Assembly (NCBI GenBank): GCA_037954325.1
Contig: JBBMNZ010000001.1
Location: forward strand, 11,513,258 to 11,577,257
DNA from: Fistularia commersonii
Taxonomy: Eukaryota; Chordata; Actinopteri; Syngnathiformes; Fistulariidae
Reading direction: 5' to 3'
DNA: 64,000 nt
Part shown: in pieces, positions 41,915 to 64,000 of the stretch
Layout of the letters: each line of letters begins with the position of its first letter
Numbering within the stretch: position 1 is the stretch's first letter
The notes under the pieces: generated by a model
Seen by the model: only the letters and a program-made list of their open reading frames with translations
What the model was told of the DNA's origin: nothing
The model's database searches: none
Translations under genes and position numbers: made by a program

Positions 41915-42300
41915 TTCCAACTGGGGGTGCCGGCACACCTACAGCTGATCAGGCATAGTCGAGTGGAGGATAAGAGGAGCCACCAGCCCTTCAGTACCAG
42001 ATTGTTGTTTTTTCCTCGTGCATTAACCCTCCCTGCAGTCTTTTTCTTGCCCTCCCTCACCAGTTCCTAGTTTCTGATGGCTCTGTGCCAGCTCCTGTGA
42101 GCCCTGATGCCTCTTTTTGCCAGCCCCTGGTTCCTGTCATCCCTGGTCAGCTCCTAGTTCCTGAGATCCCCTTGACATTCCCAAGGAGACAACTCTGCCC
42201 CAGCACAGCTCCCCATTCACCTTCCATGTCAATAAACCCCTTAAGACGCCCTACTTATTGAGTGTCTTTGGGTCAAGCACACCATCCTTAAACATGACAC
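41915..42300 (+). mobile_element. Possible LTR or retroelement end fragment
   Basis: A compositionally distinct block, C-rich with repeated CAGCTCCTAGTTCCTG-like phrases, contains an AATAAA (42232-42237). It ends tgagtgtctttgggtcaagc...catgaca. It resembles LTR-type or retroelement 3' ends found in many fish copies. There is no coding region or matching second LTR, so it would be a solo LTR or fragment. Confidence 0.35.
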
Positions 42301-42899
42301 ATTGTCTAACGCTGTTTGCCCTATGGACAGTTGCTGTAGCTTATTTAAAAACAGAGAAAGAAAATAAGCACATGCTTTGGAAACAAACCAAAAAAAATTC
42401 AAAATAGTATTCGGAATCATAATTTATCCTGGATAGTTTGAATGATCCTTTCAGCAACCTAAACATTCTCCTTGCACTCCATCCCTACATATTCAAATGT
42501 ACATGATTCCAAGTAAATTATTAATCTCAATTTGAGTAAATATTTTCTCATACGGTAAGCAATTTATCCATCTCATTCGGTATCCAATCCCCCTTATTTT
42601 ATCCATCTACACGGGTGTAGGTCTTTCTTATTATCACCTGAGGGCGCTAAATACCCACCAGGCCGGCAGCTGAGCTGGACATAGAGGGTATTAGATAACA
42701 GAACAACTTCGTTATTTCCAAATAAAATGCAACCTTTCGCCCACGCTTTCATTTTAACACCATCACCATCCCACGATCGTAGTTTAGTTTACTCCCCATC
42801 CCCATAAGACCCCGATAAATCTAGCATCCTGGAGTGTAACCTAATGTCTATTTTTTTTTTACCCCCCCCCTTTTTTTAATTAAAATGTATATCCACGCA

Positions 42900-43333
42900 T
42901 GTCAACCATTCATTTCATACATAACTAAATAAACGGTCTCCCCTCCCGATGATTGGCCACAACTGTAGAGTCACACTGGACCAAAGGAATGCAAGGAAGA
43001 TGTAAGCTAGTACCGGAGGAGCGGCCCTCAGCGGGGCAAAGGGGGGGAAAGGAAAGGGGGGGGGTCGGCTGCAGTTTCGTCAGAAGCCCCGGTGGTCGGG
43101 TTGGGAACTGCCCCCCCCTGTTAAGTAGCCCACGGTGGAAAGGTTTCTTCCCACTAGTCAAGAGGCCTCTCCTCCTTGGACATCTGCTGGCGGAGCTTCC
43201 AGTAGCCGGAGAGGAGAGGAAGAGCTCCTGAACTTTTTGTTACTCGGCGGAGGAGAAGGCTTCACTTCAGCTGCTCCTCACGTTTGGTCTGTTCATCGAT
43301 TTGGAAGGTTTTTTTTTCCTCTTTTTTTAATAG
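42900..43333 (+). promoter_or_regulatory. Probable COL12A1 promoter and non-coding exon 1
   Basis: A GC-rich segment with long G and C runs (43033-43110) stands out from AT-rich surroundings. It is followed by sequence ending tttttaatag and GTGAGT at 43334, a strong splice donor. The next exon opens at 44386 with 5' UTR. The transcription start is unknown. Short open frames within it are not conserved and are treated as non-coding. Confidence 0.5.
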
Positions 43334-44421
43334 GTGAGTTTGTCGTCTCCCTTAATTGTATTTATGATTATATATATTTTTTCAATAAAAAAGGGTACTA
43401 AATTCATATCTATCATCGTCAATGACTATATTAAGTTGTGTTTTTGCACTTTTTCTGACGCAGCGACTCAGTTAAATTCCATATGGCGGGCATTTATTCT
43501 TTTTTTTATTTATTTGAATTAATTTATTACTTTACCTTTTTTTTTTTCAAAATAATCCGTTGACGAGTTAAATGCAACATTTAATCATTAGGAACTCAGT
43601 CACCCTGAGTGAGGGGACGGAGACTGTTAATTTCACGAAACCAAGTAGAGCAGTCACAGGCCATAATATATACTTATTTTGTTAAGCTATTTTTAGTTTG
43701 GGTGTAGAGGTTGAGAGATCAATAGAAGAGTTCGTTATGTCAAAAAACAGAGCAAGCCATGTGCATTTAAGTGCAGTTTTCCTACCTGTGCACCAGGCGG
43801 GGCACTTAGTCCGTGGTTAACAAAAGTAAGTTACACCAATATACTGTGAGGATAGAGATGAGGGATAGTGAAAAAAGGGAACAAAGAGACACGGGTCGAC
43901 CTCATGCATGAATTACAAATTTTAAATAATCAACATTAATCAAAACTTCCTGAAAAGAAGAGTATGAATAAAAGGTGACAATTTCAAGATTTAGATTCAA
44001 AATGAGCTTTTTTTTCCTTCTACTTGGCCAAGATGCTTTTGACTAAATTTCTTTTAACTAATAAGTTGAAATACGGTCTTGAAATGTTATGCTACTGTGG
44101 AATGGTAAAAAAAAAAAAGAGCCGGGAAAAAAAAAAGATTCATGAAGCTCAAACCTAGTACTTTGTTTTTTCAGTCGCTTTCTACCTAATAGCTTCCACC
44201 TCATCGCAGTGTGTGGGCATCAGCTGCTGCTCATTGAGTTGAAGAGAATGTGTTTATGTTGGTGAAAAGAAAATCCCAACACAACTGTCTTCTGGTTGTC
44301 AAGCCAGGCAATCCCATATAGAGCACAAGCTGTATTATGCTATATAACCAGGAGCCATTGCTGAGATTTTCTCTCTCTCCTTCAGATTGATTGATGCCCT
44401 GCTGACCATTGAAGGGCAAAC

Positions 44422-64000
<19,579 letters not shown>

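Larger units (their letters stand above)
39440..42899. other. Intergenic region TMEM30A to COL12A1
   Basis: About 3.4 kb holding an inverted SINE-like copy (40245-40508) and a possible LTR-like fragment (41915-42300). No protein-coding exon was recognised; in particular no COX7A2-like peptide was seen, although COX7A2 lies at this place in mammals. Runs of T and C occur near 42850-42880. Confidence 0.5.

Noticed and set aside
42953..43231. 92-codon plus-strand frame before COL12A1
   Set aside because: Low-complexity, GC-rich leader sequence with no homology; better explained as promoter and 5' UTR.

Overview
This is a piece of a vertebrate nuclear genome, almost certainly a teleost fish. The genes are split by GT-AG introns, their proteins align closely with known vertebrate families, and the repeats (RTE-type LINEs, a tRNA-headed SINE-like family, hAT and pogo DNA transposons, many microsatellites) are typical of fish. 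No bacterial, plasmid or viral gene system was seen.

Layout. (1) 849-4335, minus strand: the 5' two-thirds of TFB1M, the mitochondrial 12S rRNA dimethyltransferase. Its last exons lie beyond base 1, and a probable non-coding first exon and promoter lie near 5641-5800. A decayed pogo transposon (about 2231-3185) and a well-preserved hAT element with perfect 8-bp target duplications (4509-5192) sit in its introns. (2) 9890-33640, plus strand: FILIP1, with a probable non-coding exon near 9960-10235 and five coding exons from 18774 to 33596, encoding a predicted 1207 residues. Its introns hold a SINE-like copy, a dead antisense RTE LINE, and an RTE LINE split by a second, internally deleted LINE. 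(3) 34740-39420, plus strand: complete TMEM30A (CDC50A) in seven exons, predicted 370 residues. (4) 42900-64000, plus strand: the first half of COL12A1 (collagen XII alpha-1). This covers the signal peptide, three VWA domains and nine FN3 domains (1471 codons visible), and the gene runs off the right edge.

The FILIP1-TMEM30A-COL12A1 block matches the order on human 6q14.1. I could not find COX7A2 in the gap where that order predicts it. TFB1M lies elsewhere on human chromosome 6 (6q25).

The genes do unrelated jobs: mitochondrial ribosome biogenesis, filamin/actin regulation, phospholipid flipping and extracellular matrix. There is no operon-like logic, and each gene appears to have its own promoter. 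The most unusual features are structural. They are a perfect interlocking A-B-A'-B' inverted-repeat block in a COL12A1 intron, two LINE copies whose RT core is missing and whose 5' leaders match although their endonuclease regions do not, a UG-repeat directly upstream of a FILIP1 splice acceptor, and a GC-AG intron in COL12A1. I found no convincing novel biological system.
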